Origin: Theropithecus gelada
Lineage: Eukaryota; Chordata; Mammalia; Primates; Cercopithecidae
Assembly (NCBI RefSeq): GCF_003255815.1
Contig: NC_037682.1
Location: 46,542,986-46,606,985, forward strand
Length of the DNA: 64,000 nt
Direction of reading: 5' to 3'
Part shown: piece after piece, positions 22,304 through 34,245 of the stretch
Position numbering within the stretch: the first letter of the stretch is position 1
Layout of the letters: every line of letters begins with the position of its first letter
Translations under genes and position numbers: made by a program
The notes under the pieces: model-generated
Told to the model about the DNA's origin: nothing
Seen by the model: only the letters and a program-made list of their open reading frames with translations
Database searches by the model: none

Positions 22304-25300
22304 AGGAGTATTTCAGTTATTTTTCTGCACCTCATGTAGTGGTATTAGGCCTTTCTTCCCTCTGTCCTCTTTCATTTAAGTATTGACCACAGGTGGACTT
22401 CCTCTCTTTACAGGGTCTCTCCTCCTTCAGTTCCACCACATGCTACCCAACAGAGTGTGCATTGCACAAATCCAGGGGCAGGACTCACATAGACCACAAT
22501 GCGGGTGACATCCCCTGGAGTTGTTCAACACTAGGACTTAGCTTGCTTTTCCCACACAGGGATCTTATGGAGACTGCAAGTTTGACTGCCTAGGGCAAAT
22601 GCCCCTCAAGGACTGACCAGTTTTGTTGGCATAACCCAAATTCCAAAAGGACCACCATCTTCTCCCCTTTATTTTACCCCCATCCATCTTTGGAGTGCAT
22701 CTTCAGCAACCTCAACCATCAGGTGTCATGTTCCAAAAACATGTGCAGAAAACTGTCAGGTTTTAACCACCTGCCTTCTACCTTGAAGGATTTCTGGAAG
22801 CTTAAATATATTCATTAAATGCGGCAAGGATAGTAACTACTTAAAGAACAAAGCGAACCCCTGGAGACATGGATGTCAAGAAGAACCCAAACTAGATAGT
22901 TTGGTGGTTCCATCCAAGTTCAGTGATGGATGGACTCCAAAGATGGATGAGGGTAGAATAAAGGAACGAAAATACAAGTAATTAGGTTTTGCTTCTGAAA
23001 AAGAGAAAAAAGAGAGAAAAAGGGAAGAGACATAAAAGAACCTGCTAGGATGATGTTAGGCTGGAAGCTACATGGGGCAAAATCAGGATGCCAGAATCAG
23101 GATGGATGGCAGAAAAAAAAAAAAAGAACATCTAATTGGTGATGTTAGTTTCCCAACTTGGACAAGTTTCTTAACTTCTGTGTACTTCTGTGTCTCAGTT
23201 TGTTAAATTGACTCTATTCCATGCTTACTCCTTCTGATATTTGCAACATATTAAACCAAATGTGAAATTAAATTCCATCAAATCTCACACACAAAAAAGC
23301 ACTCAAAGGCACTACACAAAACCTTGGTGAATGTGATGAACTTTAATAAAGATTTGAAATTCATGGGATAAGTAGGGTCAATTACTAGCAGGAAAAAAAA
23401 AAGGCAGTAGTAAAAATTGTCCCCTAAAAGAATCATTCTGTGCTAGAAATCCATGCCAATTTGCATCTACTACATCATGATTTTATTCAGCCCTGTCCTA
23501 CACTGTCTCTCTGTTATTCAGAGTCCACTGGGATTTTAGTCAACATTACATTGAAAATTCCAGAGGATGAACAGCCCCTTTCTCTCCAGTAACCAGTTAA
23601 TTGAGAATGTAGCAGGTACCAGCATAGGCAAAACACACTTGCCCAGGCTCTGACATTGGGGAAATAAAGAAGTTGACAAGATATATCTCTGCCTTCTACC
23701 AGCCTACAGCAGTAGGGAAAGAGAGAATGCCTGTGATCAATATCTACTACCTCAGAGCTAGCTGAGAAGAGGAAAGGAAGTTTAGTGATGTATGGAAAAA
23801 CTTAGAGAAAAGGTTGGAATTTGAGGAGGACAGCCCCTGTCTTAACATAGCATGTCATCACTCACTAATGAGGCCATTTCCTGGTAACTATTTTTTTTTT
23901 TTTTTGATTATTTGATCATCCTAACAATCGCTTAAGGTGGGTAAGTTTAAGACAAGAAGATTTTTAACTAAAAGAAGTGGAAAGAAGAAAATGCAATCGA
24001 GTCTCATGGTAATTGTTGGCACAGACACAGAAACTATTTAGGAAACATGAGACCATGTAGAGGTTTCATCTCTTGTGCCAGCCCCATCTGATTGCAAAGT
24101 CTGTAAAATGCTGCTTTCAGAAGAATTTCGTTTTTAAGCCCAAGACAGGCTCAATGAGACAACATCCTGGGATCTATTAACCATGTCTGCCATGGATGGA
24201 GTTTTGGAGGATGATCCCAGAAAATAGAAGATGGAAAGGTAACTAGGAGCCAGAATGTTAAATGTCAGAGGGTCTGAAAAGGTGACTAGATTTTGTTTTC
24301 CCCAGTTGCCAGAGGTGAAAAAAACATTTTTATTAACACGGGTTAAGCCAAACTATATGACATGTCGATCCAGGTGGGTGTGACCCCTGAATCTCTAATA
24401 GTTGAAAATGAAAACTCAGGACCAATTTCATAACCACAGTACCGCTTCTTGTGAACCTATGGACATATTCTCTCAGCTCCCCCTTCTGGACAATCTGAGG
24501 TTCAGCATCACAGCAAATAGTATGTGTGAAGAGTGATAGGACTTAAATCACAACTGGATGAGGGCTGTAGTCACACCACTGGGAGGCCTCTTTCTGTCCC
24601 CTGCAGCTCTCTGTGGGTCTCCATAGGCAGAGAGTAAAGCAAATCAGAATCTCGTCCCCACTAAATTTCCAATACAACCACCACAACCTAGTTATGTTCA
24701 TTTGTATCAATCATGCTCCCCAGGGAGAAAACCTCAAAATTTTTCCAAATTTAGGAACACAACAGTCCTCACAACAGTGCTGATGTGTGTACATTCACCC
24801 TAAACTGAAGAATATCTGTGACTGAGTAGCTACCAGCATCCCAGTTCCTGGCAGGGCAAACTTCCATCGTTTTATAAATGCAGGTCCAAACTCCTAATGG
24901 AAACCCTTATGTCCAAATGTCATCTATAAATTATCATATGTGATTCCATTGAATATTATTTAACCCCCTAGTGGAATCTGAGGCAGCGCTGTTTAATCAA
25001 ACACCTTAGTATTTCTGCAAAGAAACTTATGAATGTGCCCAATAAAGGAGATTTTAAAAGATGACTTTCTACATCATAGCATTTCAGATCAGTTAGTTTT
25101 GGTTCCAAATTTATAAAACAACTTTCAGTTTTCAGAGTTTCAAGGATTTGGAATTTGCAGACAGAAGAATATGAACATGTATCTATGGGCATATTGAATC
25201 AGTTCAATGACCAGGGTGGAGAACCCTTTCTACTGTTTCCCTAGGAGTAAATGGGCTGAAATTGTTGTGGTTAATCTTCAGGGAAGGGCCTCTCACCACT

Positions 25301-25380
25301 CAGTTTCTTTCAGGAAATTTTTTCCACCCTGCAGACTGATATCTTTATTATTGTCATCATTATCAATATCATTATCATCA
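22304..25380. other. 3-kb gene-free stretch, mostly unassigned
   Basis: No gene, RNA or major repeat is recognised. Small features: a poly(A) run at about 23108, a poly(T) run at about 23889-23905, and an L2/MIR-like segment near 23630-23740 ('gacattggggaaataaag'). This is the longest stretch in the window with little recognisable transposon sequence. Confidence 0.5.
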
Positions 25381-25400
25381 CCATCACTAACATTTGTTGA
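25355..25400 (+). repeat. ATC-rich simple repeat next to the MIR
   Basis: Imperfect (atc/att)n: 'gtcatcattatcaatatcat' then 'tatcatcaccatcac'. It lies at the edge of a split MIR. Confidence 0.6.
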
Positions 25401-25420
25401 GCATTTCTTATGGACATGCT
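25385..25420 (+). mobile_element. MIR, left part (split by L1 number 2)
   Basis: 'cactaacatttgttgagcat' is the MIR 5' core. The rest of this MIR lies at 31721-31905, on the other side of the 6.3-kb L1. Confidence 0.7.
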
Positions 25421-25639
25421 CTGTGTTTGTTTTTAATTTTATTTTAAGTTCTGGAATACAGGTACAGAACATGCAGGATTGTTACATATGTAAACATGTG
25501 TCATGGTGGCTTGCTGTAGCTATCAACTCATCACCTAGATATTAAGCCCCATATGCATTAGCTATTTATCCTGATGCTCCCTCTCCCCTGTCCCACCTAC
25601 AGGCCCCAGTGTGTGTTATTTCCCTCCCTGTGTCCATGT

Positions 25640-28600
25640 ATTCTCTTTGTTCAGCACCCATTTATGAATGAGAACATGCAGTGTTTGGTTTTCTATTCCT
25701 GTGTTAGTTTGCCGAGGATAATGGCTTCCAGTTTCATCCATGTCCCTGCAAAGGACATGATCTCATTCCTTTTTATGGCTGCATAGTATTCCATGGTATA
25801 TATATACCATGTTTTCTTTATCCAGTCTATTATTGATGGGCATTTGGGTTGATTCCATGTCTTTGCTATTGTGAATAGTACTTCAATAAACATACATGTG
25901 CCTGTGTCTTTATAGTAGCATGGATCTTTAAATTAGAATGGTTTATATTCCTTTGGGTATATACCCAGTAATGGGACTGCTGGGTCAAATGGTATTTCTC
26001 GTTCTAGATCCTTGAGGAATTGCCACATTGTCTGCCATTATGGTTGAACTAATTTACATTCCCACCAACAGTGTAAAAGCGTTCCTATTTCTGTACATCC
26101 TCACCTGCATCTGTTGTTTCTTGACTTTTTAATAATTGCCATTCTGACTGGCATGAGATGATATCTCATTGTGGTTTTCGTTTGCATTTATCTAATGATT
26201 AATGATGTTGAGCGGTTTTTCATATGTTTGTTGGCCACATGAATGTCTTATTTTGAGAAGTGTCTGTTCATGTCCTTTGCCCACTTTTTGATGGGGTTGT
26301 TTTTTCTTGTGAATTAATGTTTAAGTTCCTAGTAAATCCTGGATATTAAATCTTTGTCAGATGGGCAGACGGCAAAAATTTTCTCTCATTCTATAGGTTG
26401 CCTGTTCACTCTGATGATAGTTTCCTCTGCTGTGCAGAAGTGCTTTAATTTAATTAGATCTCATTTGTCAATTTTTGCTTTTGTTGCAATTGCTTTTGGC
26501 AATTTCATTATAAAATCGTTGTCTATGCCTATGTCCTGAATGGTATTGCCTAGGTTTTCTTCTAGGGTTTTTATGGTTTTATGTATTACATCTAAGTCTT
26601 TAATCCATTTTGAGTTAATTTTTGTATAAGGTGTAAGGAAGTGGCCCAGTTTCAGTTTTCTGCATGTGGCTAGCCAGTTTTCCAAGCACCATTTATTAAA
26701 TAGGGAATCCTTCCCCCATTGCTTGTTTTTGTCACGTTTGTTGAAGATCAGATGGTTGTAGATCTGGTTTTATATCTGAGATCTCTATTCTGTTCCATTC
26801 ATCTATGTGTCTGTTTTGGCACCAGTACCATGCTGTTTTGGTTACTGTAGCATAGTAGTATAGTTTGAAGTCAGGTAGTGTGATGCCTCCAGCTTTGTTC
26901 TTTTTGCTTAGGATAGTCTTGGCTATATGGGCTCTTTTTTGATTCCATATGAATTTTAAGGTAGTTTTTTATAATTCTGTGAAGAACGTCAATGTTAGTT
27001 TGATGGGAATAAGATTACATCTCTAAATTACTTTAGGCAGTATGGCCATTTTCACAATATTGATTTTTCCTGTCTATAAGGATGGAATGTTTTTCCATTT
27101 GTTCGTGTCCTCTTATTTCCTTGAGCAGTGGTTTATAGTTCTCCTTAAAGACATCTTTCACATCCCTTGTTGGCTGTATTTCTAGGTATTTTATTCTCCT
27201 TGTAGCAACTGTGATTGGGTGTTCTTTCATGACTTGGCTCTCTGCTTGTCTATTTTCAGTGTATAGGAATGCTTATGACATTTCCACATTGATTTTGTAT
27301 CCTGAGACATTCCTGAAGTTGCTTATCAGCTTAAAGAGTTTTTGGACTGAGATGATGGGGTTTTCTAGATCTAGGATCATGTTGTCTGCAAAGAAAGACA
27401 ATTTGACTTCCTCTCTTCCTATTTGCATACACTTCTTCCCCTTGCCTAATTGCCCTGGCCATAACTTCCAATACTATGTTGAATAGGAGTGGTGAGAAAA
27501 GGCATTCTTGTCTTGTGCTGGTTTTCAAAGGGAATGCTTCCAGCTTTTGCCCATTCCATATGATATTGGATGTGAGTTTATCATAAATGACTCTTATTAT
27601 TTTGAGATATTTTCTATCAATACCTAGTTGATTGAGACTTTTTAACATGAAGGGATGTTGAATTTTTTCAAAGGTCTTTTCTGCATCTATTGAGATCATC
27701 ATGTGGCTTTTTTACACTGGTTCTGTTTATGCGATGACTTATGTTTATTGATTTGTGTATGTTGAAGCAGTCCTGCATCCCAGGGGTGAAGCCAACTGGA
27801 TCATGGCCCTTAAGCTTTTTAATGTGTTGCTGGATTCAATTTGCCAGTATTTTATTGAGAATTTTTGCATTGATGTTCATCAGGGTTATTGGCCTGTTTT
27901 CTTTTTTTGTTGTGTCTCTGCCCAGTTAGGGTATCAGGATGATGCTGGCCTCATAAAATGAATTAGGGAGAGGTCTCTCCTTTCCAATTGTTTAGAATAG
28001 TTTCAGAAGGAATGGTACCAGCTCCCCTTTGTACCTCTGGTAGACTTTGGCTTTGAATCCGTCTGGTCCTGGAATTTTTTGGTTGGTAGACTATTTATTA
28101 CTGCCTCAATTTCAGAACTTGTTATTGGTCTATTCAAGGATTTGACTTCTTCCTGGTTTAGTCTTGGGAGGGTATATATGTCCAGGAATTCATTACTCCT
28201 AGATTTTCTAGTTTTTTTACATAGAGGTGTTTATAGTATTCTGTGATTGTTGTTGGTATTTCTGTGGGGTCAGTGGTGATATCCCCTTTATCATTTTTAT
28301 TGTGTCTCTTTGATTCTTCTTCTCTTCTTCTTTAGTCTAGCTAGTGACCTATTAATTTTTTCAAAAAACTAGCTACTGGAATGATTTTTTAAAGGATTTT
28401 TTGTGTCTCTATCTCCTACAGTTCCACTTTGATCTTAGTTATTTCTTGTCTTCTGCTATCTTTTGGATGTGTTTGCTCTTGCTCCTCAGTTCTTTCAGTT
28501 GTGATGTTAGCCCACATTCATGTGGCCTGCCTGTATTCCTCAGGGCTAGCAGAGGGGAAGACTAAGTCTAATGGTTTGCAGAGGCCATGGCCACCCTTCC

Positions 28601-29590
28601 CCCTAGGGCCCAAGGAGATCAGAGTTCTGTCCCTAATGCCCTGGCTGGAGTTGGTGGCTTTCCTGAAGAAAGGCCCCTCCCACGGAGGAGGGATGGGTTA
28701 GGGTCTGGCCTAAAGATCAGTCTCCCAGTCTGCCACAGCTGGTGTGCCGCGCTGTGTCAATTTGAGATCTTTCTAGCTTTCTGATGTGTGTATTTAGTTC
28801 TATAAATTTCCCTCTTAATACTGCTTTAGCTGCATCCCAGAGATTCTGGTATGTTGCCTCTTTGTTCTCATTGGTTTCAAAGAACTTCTTGATTTCTGCC
28901 TTAATTGTATTATTTACCCAAGAGTCATTCACGAGCAGGTTGTTCAATTTCCATGTAGTTGTGTGGTTTTGAGTGAGCTTCTTAATCTTCAGTTATAATT
29001 TGTGCTGTGATCTGAGAGACGTTATGATTTCAGCTCTTTTGCATTTTCTGAGGAGTGATTTACTTCCAGTTATATGATCAATTTTAGTGTAAGTACCATG
29101 TGACACTGAGAAGAATGTATATTCTGTTGTTTTGGGGTGGAGAGTCCTGTAAATGGCTACCAGGCCGACTTGATCCAGAGCTGAGTTCAAGTTCTGAATA
29201 TCCTTGTTAATTTTCTCACTCAATGACCTGTCTAATATTGACAGTGGGGTGTTAAAGTCTCCCATTATTGTGCAGGAGTCTAAGTCTCTTTGTAGATCTC
29301 TAAGAATTTGTTTTATGAATCTGGGTGCTCTTGTATTTGGTGCATATATATTTAGTATAGTTAGTTCTTCTTGTTGAATTGATCCTTTTACCATTATGTA
29401 ATGCCCCTCTTTGTCTTTTTTGATCTTTGTTAAAGTTTGTTTTGTCATAAACTAGGATTGTGACCCCTGCTTTTTTTTCCGCTATTGGTAAATTTTCCTC
29501 CATCCCTTTATTTTTGGCCTATGTCTGTCTTTTCACATGAGATGCGTCTCTCAAGTAGAGCACACCAATGGGTCTTGACTCTTTTTCCAA
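25640..29590 (-). pseudogene. ORF2 remnant of L1 number 2
   Basis: Endonuclease part 29448-28993 is still open for 151 codons, with KDKEGHYIMVKGSIQQEELT, NIYAPNTRAP and the active-site text MGDFNTPLS. Reverse transcriptase lies in the frame 27702-27331 (DRKYLKIIRVIYDKLTSNII, FPLKTSTRQECLFSPLLFNI). The C-terminus is in 26685-26461 and 25893-25693 (TMEYYAAIKRNEIMSFAGTW). Between endonuclease and RT it is interrupted by the block at 28511-28753. The FADD box reads FADN. Confidence 0.85.
28511..28753. other. GC-rich block inserted in L1 number 2 ORF2
   Basis: L1 ORF2 sequence stops after 'gtgatgttag' (28510) and resumes with 'gtgtcaatttgagatc' (about 28754). The 243 bases between are GC-rich, do not look like ORF2, and have no clear flanking repeat or poly(A). 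Their style ('ccttccccctagggcccaag', 'cagtctgccacagctggtgt') resembles an L1 5'UTR in antisense, but I cannot confirm it. Confidence 0.6.
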
Positions 29591-29789
29591 TTTGCCAGTC
29601 TGTGTCTTTTAATTGGGGTATTTAGCCCATTTACATTTAGGGTTAATATTGTTATGTATGAATTTGATCCTGTCATCATGATGCTAGCTGGTTATTTTGC
29701 ACACTAGTTGATGCAGTTTCTTCATAGTGTCATTGGCTTTTGTATTTCAGTGTGTTTTTGCAGTGGCTGGTACTGGTTTTTCCTTTCCA

Positions 29790-30760
29790 TATTTAGTGCT
29801 TCCTTCAGCAGCTCTTGCAAGGGAGGTTTGGCTGTGACTGATTTCCTCAGCATTTGCTTCTCTGAAAAAGATTTTATTTCTCCTTCACTTATGAAGCCTA
29901 GTTTAGCCGAATATGAAATTCTGGGTTGAAAATTCTTTTCTTTAAGAATATTGAATATTGGCCCCCACTCTCTTCTGGCTTGTAGGGTTTCTGCTGAAAG
30001 GTCTGCTGTTAGTCTGATTCACTTCCCTTTGTAGTGACCTGGCCTTTCTCTCTGGCTGCCCTTAACATTTTTTCCTTCATTTTGACCTTGGAGAATCTGA
30101 GAATTATGTGTCTTGGGGTTGATCTTCTTGTGGAGTATCTTACTAGGGTTCTCTGTATTTCCTGAATTTAAATGTTGGCCTGTCTTGCTAGGTTGGGGAA
30201 GTTCTCCTGGATGATATCCTAACGTGTTTTCCAACTTGGTTCCATTGTCCCCGTCTCTTTTCGGTACTCCAAATCAGTGTACATTTGGTCTTTTTACATA
30301 GTCCCATAGTTCTCGGAGGTTTTGTTCGTTCCTTTTCATTCTTTTTTCTCTAAATCTTGTCTGCCTGCCTTATTTCAGCAAGATAGTCTTCCAGCTCTAA
30401 TATTCTTTCTTCTGCCTGATCAATTTGGCTATTGATACTTGTGTTTGCAACACAAAGTTCTCATGCTGTGTTTTTCAGCTTCATGAGATCATTTATGTTC
30501 CTCTCTAAACTGGTTATTCTAGTTAGCAGCTTCTGTAACCTTTTATTATAGTTCTTAGCTCCTTTGAATTCGGTTAGAACATGCTCCTTTACCTCAGCAA
30601 AGCTTGTTATTACCCACTTTCTGAAGCTTATTACTGTCAATTCGTCATCTCATCCTCTGTCCAGTTCTGTGCCCTTGCTGGAGAGGTGTTGCAATCATTT
30701 GGAGGAGAACAGGCACTCTGGCCTTTTGAGTTTTCAGCATTTTTTAAATTGATTCTTTCT
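29790..30760 (-). pseudogene. ORF1 remnant of L1 number 2
   Basis: Antisense DNA matches L1 ORF1. The C-terminal domain lies around 29790-30000, the RNA-binding part around 30000-30240 and the coiled-coil part around 30300-30640. No frame longer than about 70 codons remains. Boundaries are approximate. Confidence 0.65.
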
Positions 30761-31720
30761 CATCTTCATGAGTTTGTCTAGTTTTGATCTTTGAGGCTAC
30801 TGACCTTTGGATGAGGTTTTTGTGGAGACTTTTTCATTGATGCTGTTGCTGTTGCTTTCTGTTTTTTGTTTTTCGTTCAATACTCATGTTCCTTTCCTGT
30901 AGGGCTGCTGTGGTTTGCTGGGGGTTCATTTCAGGCCCTATCCATCAGGGGCGCTCCTACACTTGGAGATGTCACTCAAGGAGGCTGGTGAACAGCAAAG
31001 ATGGGTACCTGCTCCTTCCTCTGGGATCTCTGACATCTAGAGGCAACAACCTGATGCCAGTAGGAATGGTCCTATATAGGGTGTCTTGGTAACCCCTGTC
31101 CAATCTCCCTGACTCCAGCAAGGGAAAACGCAGTCTGGAGTTATAGTGATGTCTACTGCCCTTCCCCCCTGGGAGTTCAGTGTCTTAGGCAGCTGGCAAA
31201 CACAATGATGGCTGCTGCCCCTCCCCCGGGGAGCTCAATTTTCTTAGGTATCCAGCAGCTGCAGTGATGATGGCCACCCTCTCCCCGGGAATTCTGTACT
31301 CTTAGGCAGATTCCAGCCAAGTGGCTGTTGAGAATCTGTGTAGCCCTGTGATTGGGACCCAGGGCCCTGGTGGCGTGGGCTCAAGAATGGGATCTTCTGA
31401 TCTGTGAATTGCACAGATCTGTGGAAAAAGCATGGTTTCCCAGGTTGGGTAGTATGCTCATGCATCACCTTCCTTGGTGGAAGGGTGGTGGCTCCCCTTG
31501 TCCCGTCTGGCTCTCAGGTGCACCGAAACATGACCCTGCTTTTCCTTGCTCTCTGCGGGTCACACCAACTGCCTAATCAGTCCTGATGATAGAACCTGGA
31601 TACCTTGGTTGCCGGTGCAGCATTCACATGTTGTTTTGGTTCTTCTCAGTGGAAGGCCCTGACTGCTGCTGCTTCTAGTTGGCCACATTGACCCTGCCCC
31701 ACTCCCTGTGTTTGTTTCTT

Positions 31721-31905
31721 TACAAGGATTAGCTCATATAATTATCACACTGTCTTATGGTATACATAGATCATTATCATCCCAAAATTATAAATGAAGG
31801 CATTAATACTTAGAATTTAAAACTCTACACAGCTAGTAAGTCACAGAGCATGATCTCAAACCCGTGCCTTTCTGACTCTGAAATCTACTCTTCACCACTG
31901 ATTGC
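31721..31905 (+). mobile_element. MIR, right part (split by L1 number 2)
   Basis: Continues the MIR begun at 25385: 'ggattagctcatataattat', 'taaatgaaggcattaatact', 'acacagctagtaagtcacag', 'ctgactctgaaatc'. Confidence 0.8.
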
Positions 31906-31929
31906 ACCACCTACTGACACCTTTGTTTC

Positions 31930-32848
31930 CAAGGGAAGGCTGGCTTCCCTCTGCTTTCTCTCTTGCTCACCATGTAGGGCCCTCTGGAAAATCAGCTTGA
32001 GGGTCTTCATATATCAATGCTGTCTAAAGGAACCAACAAAGAGTAAATGATGGGGTTGGCGTAGCTCTTCAAACAGGACAGAGTTAAACTAATCAGGTAG
32101 GGCTTAATGTTCTTGGGATAGACCACTGTCCAGCGAAATAGGAACCAGTGGATACTAATAGGCAGGTCATAAGAAAAGGCGGCCAGAACCATGAGCAGGA
32201 TGACCACATAGAGCCTGGGCAGCTGTGTTTGCTGGGAAACACACTGGATACTGACCAGCAGAGTCAGACTGGACCTAGTGAGAACCACAAACAGACCACT
32301 CAGATGGCAGAGATGAAATCAAAAGCCTGACATAGTCTATCTTTAAAGACCCTAAACTGTAAGCCACAGGGGTGTCCTTCCAGGATGTTCAGCACCAGGG
32401 ACAGGGCCCATGACAGCTTACATGTGTCTCAGACATGGCAGCAGTGCCTGCCTGGGGCACAGGACTGGACAGCAGCAGTCAGTCCTAATGGCACTGAGTA
32501 TACTCAGGCCCGCTGCATAGGAGAAGTACTTCACAGTGATCTGAAGAATGGAGTGCATACAGCAACAATGTGTGAGACAAAAACAAGATCCTCTACAGAT
32601 GCACCACTTTGCAGGAGAAGAGGAGCATGTCAGTCCCAGCCAGGTTGGGGATGTAGATGGAGAAGGTGTTCCTGCACATGAGGACGTCCAGGAGCTAAAG
32701 GACAATCACACTCCCCACCAGCCTACTCAGGGCTAGCATGAGGGCAAACAGATCCAGGATCATGAATCTGAATAAGTAATTGTCATAAAGTCCACACAAT
32801 GTAAATTCATCAAAAGTTGCTTATTACCATGTCCTGGAATCCACTAGT
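31930..32848 (-). pseudogene. MRGPR-like GPCR pseudogene C, antisense and diverged
   Basis: On the minus strand, from about 32848: a degraded start (gtggattccaggac, where MRGPRX genes have ATGGATCC), TM1 text LALSRLVGSVIVL followed by a stop, TM2 text MCRNTFSIYIPNLAGTDML, TM3 end AAGLSILSAIRTDCC, then TM6 and TM7 in one open frame (32288-32007) with LPRLYVVILLMVLAAFSYDL and KSYANPIIYSLLVP. The tail is recognisable to about 31960 (TLKLIFQRAL). Several stops and frameshifts separate the blocks, so it is dead. It is more diverged from the MRGPRX consensus than copy A and lies in the opposite orientation, so it is an older duplicate or derives from another MRGPR lineage. Confidence 0.85.
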
Positions 32849-33123
32849 GGTGTCCCCAAGAACACAAATACAAGCTGATACCTACTCTGTGATCTCTAAT
32901 TCCCACAACCAAAAAATGGTAGTTTTTGTAGCAGAATGAAAGTTCAAGATAGGTAATTTGATTCCCTTCTTCAACTCCACCATAATTTACCCTGTTACCT
33001 TCTCCTCTAAGATATATGTCTCAGAAAGATTTATTTTTATCAAAAGAGCACAAAGGGGCACAGCAAATAATTAATTTTTGTCTTCCAAAATGGACTACTA
33101 AAAACAATTATTTGTTTTTCTTT
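32849..33123. other. Upstream flank of pseudogene C, unassigned
   Basis: Contains 'ccccaagaacacaaata' (32852-32868), the reverse complement of the conserved pre-exon text seen before pseudogene A. No other feature is recognised up to the L1 5' end at 33124. Confidence 0.4.
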
Positions 33124-33204
33124 CCCCAACATGGTGAATTAGAGGCTTTTTGTGTGTCTCGGCCACTCAGCCATTTGGAAATAGTAAGATAGTGCATAAA
33201 GATC

Positions 33205-33525
33205 AATTATGTGACCAGACATGGTGGCTCACATCTGTAATCCCAGCACTTTGGGAGACTGAGGCAGGCAGATCACTTGAGGTCAGGAGTTTGAGACCAG
33301 CTTGGCCAACATGGTGAAACCCCATCTCTACTAAAAATAAATAAATTAGCCAGGCGTGGTGGCCACACGTCTGTAGTCCCAACTACTCAGGAGGCTTAGG
33401 CGGGATGGTCACTTGAGCCCAGGAGGCAGAGGTTGCAGTGAGCCAAGATCACACCACTGCACTCCAGCCTGGGTGATAGAGCGAGACCCTGTCTCAAAAA
33501 AAAAAAAAAAAATAGAATTATGTGA
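33205..33525 (+). mobile_element. AluS-type in the 5'UTR of L1 number 3, with TSD
   Basis: Full-length sense Alu (33215-33515) with a poly(A) of 17, flanked by exact 10-bp copies of 'aattatgtga' at 33205-33214 and 33516-33525. Confidence 0.97.
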
Positions 33526-34245
33526 ACTTTAATTCAAAAAGGAAATGGAGTCCACCAGAATCATGAGGGATCTCCTTATGATCCCAGGGAGGAGAGTGCC
33601 AGCCAACTGCCTCTGCAATGGTGTCCAACTGATAAAAGTAGTGAAGTTCTGATACATAAGAGAGACAAAAAGCCTCCCTCCGTGACTCAGCTTTCCACTA
33701 GGGATCCGAGCAACCCAGAGCGAGGGAGACCACTTTGTTTCTGCCCAGTCCTGGAGTTAACCTAAGGAAAGCCTTGGAGGTGCTGAGAGGAGAAGACACC
33801 TGGAGAAACTGCAGGTGTTTCCCCAGACCTGGGACCAAAAGCAGGACAACATTTTTAATCCAGTCACATATAGTCAGTCATTCTTCAGCAACCAGCAGCA
33901 TGGCCGTACAGGCATTTTAGTCTCAGGCCAGAGGCTAGAGTGCCTTCTCTGGAGCAAGGTAGAAACCACTACTGCCAGAATTGTGGAAAGCACCTCAGCA
34001 GTAGGTGCTGGAATTGTGCTCTTCCCTCATCACAGGTCAGGGGTAGGAGGAGAGCTGCTAGAGCTGCAGTTTCTCCTGCATGACGAGACTTACAGCCAGG
34101 GCCAGCCCGGTGACCTGGAACTGGTCTGTGTGTGTCATTGCTGGTTGCCCAAGCCTGCTGCCCTGGGATCATGGTGTAGCAAGACCCTCTCCACTCCATG
34201 GCAAGGCAGAATTCCAGGCATTTGGAGCACACACTCGCTGGTTCT

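Larger units (their letters stand above)
25434..31703 (-). mobile_element. L1 number 2, antisense, full length
   Basis: Complete primate L1 on the minus strand. The 5' end is at about 31703 (reverse complement of 'actagttggccacattgacc', close to the usual L1 start), the 5'UTR at about 30760-31703, ORF1 about 29790-30760, ORF2 about 25640-29590, and the 3'UTR ends at about 25434. Target-site copies 'ctgtgtttgttt' flank it at 25421-25432 and 31706-31717. Length is about 6.27 kb, including a 243-base foreign-looking block at 28511-28753. Both ORFs have frameshifts and stops, and the RT motif FADD is FADN. Confidence 0.9.

Noticed and set aside
28993..29448. Possible standalone endonuclease gene
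   Set aside because: It is the endonuclease part of L1 number 2 ORF2, collinear with the rest of the element.
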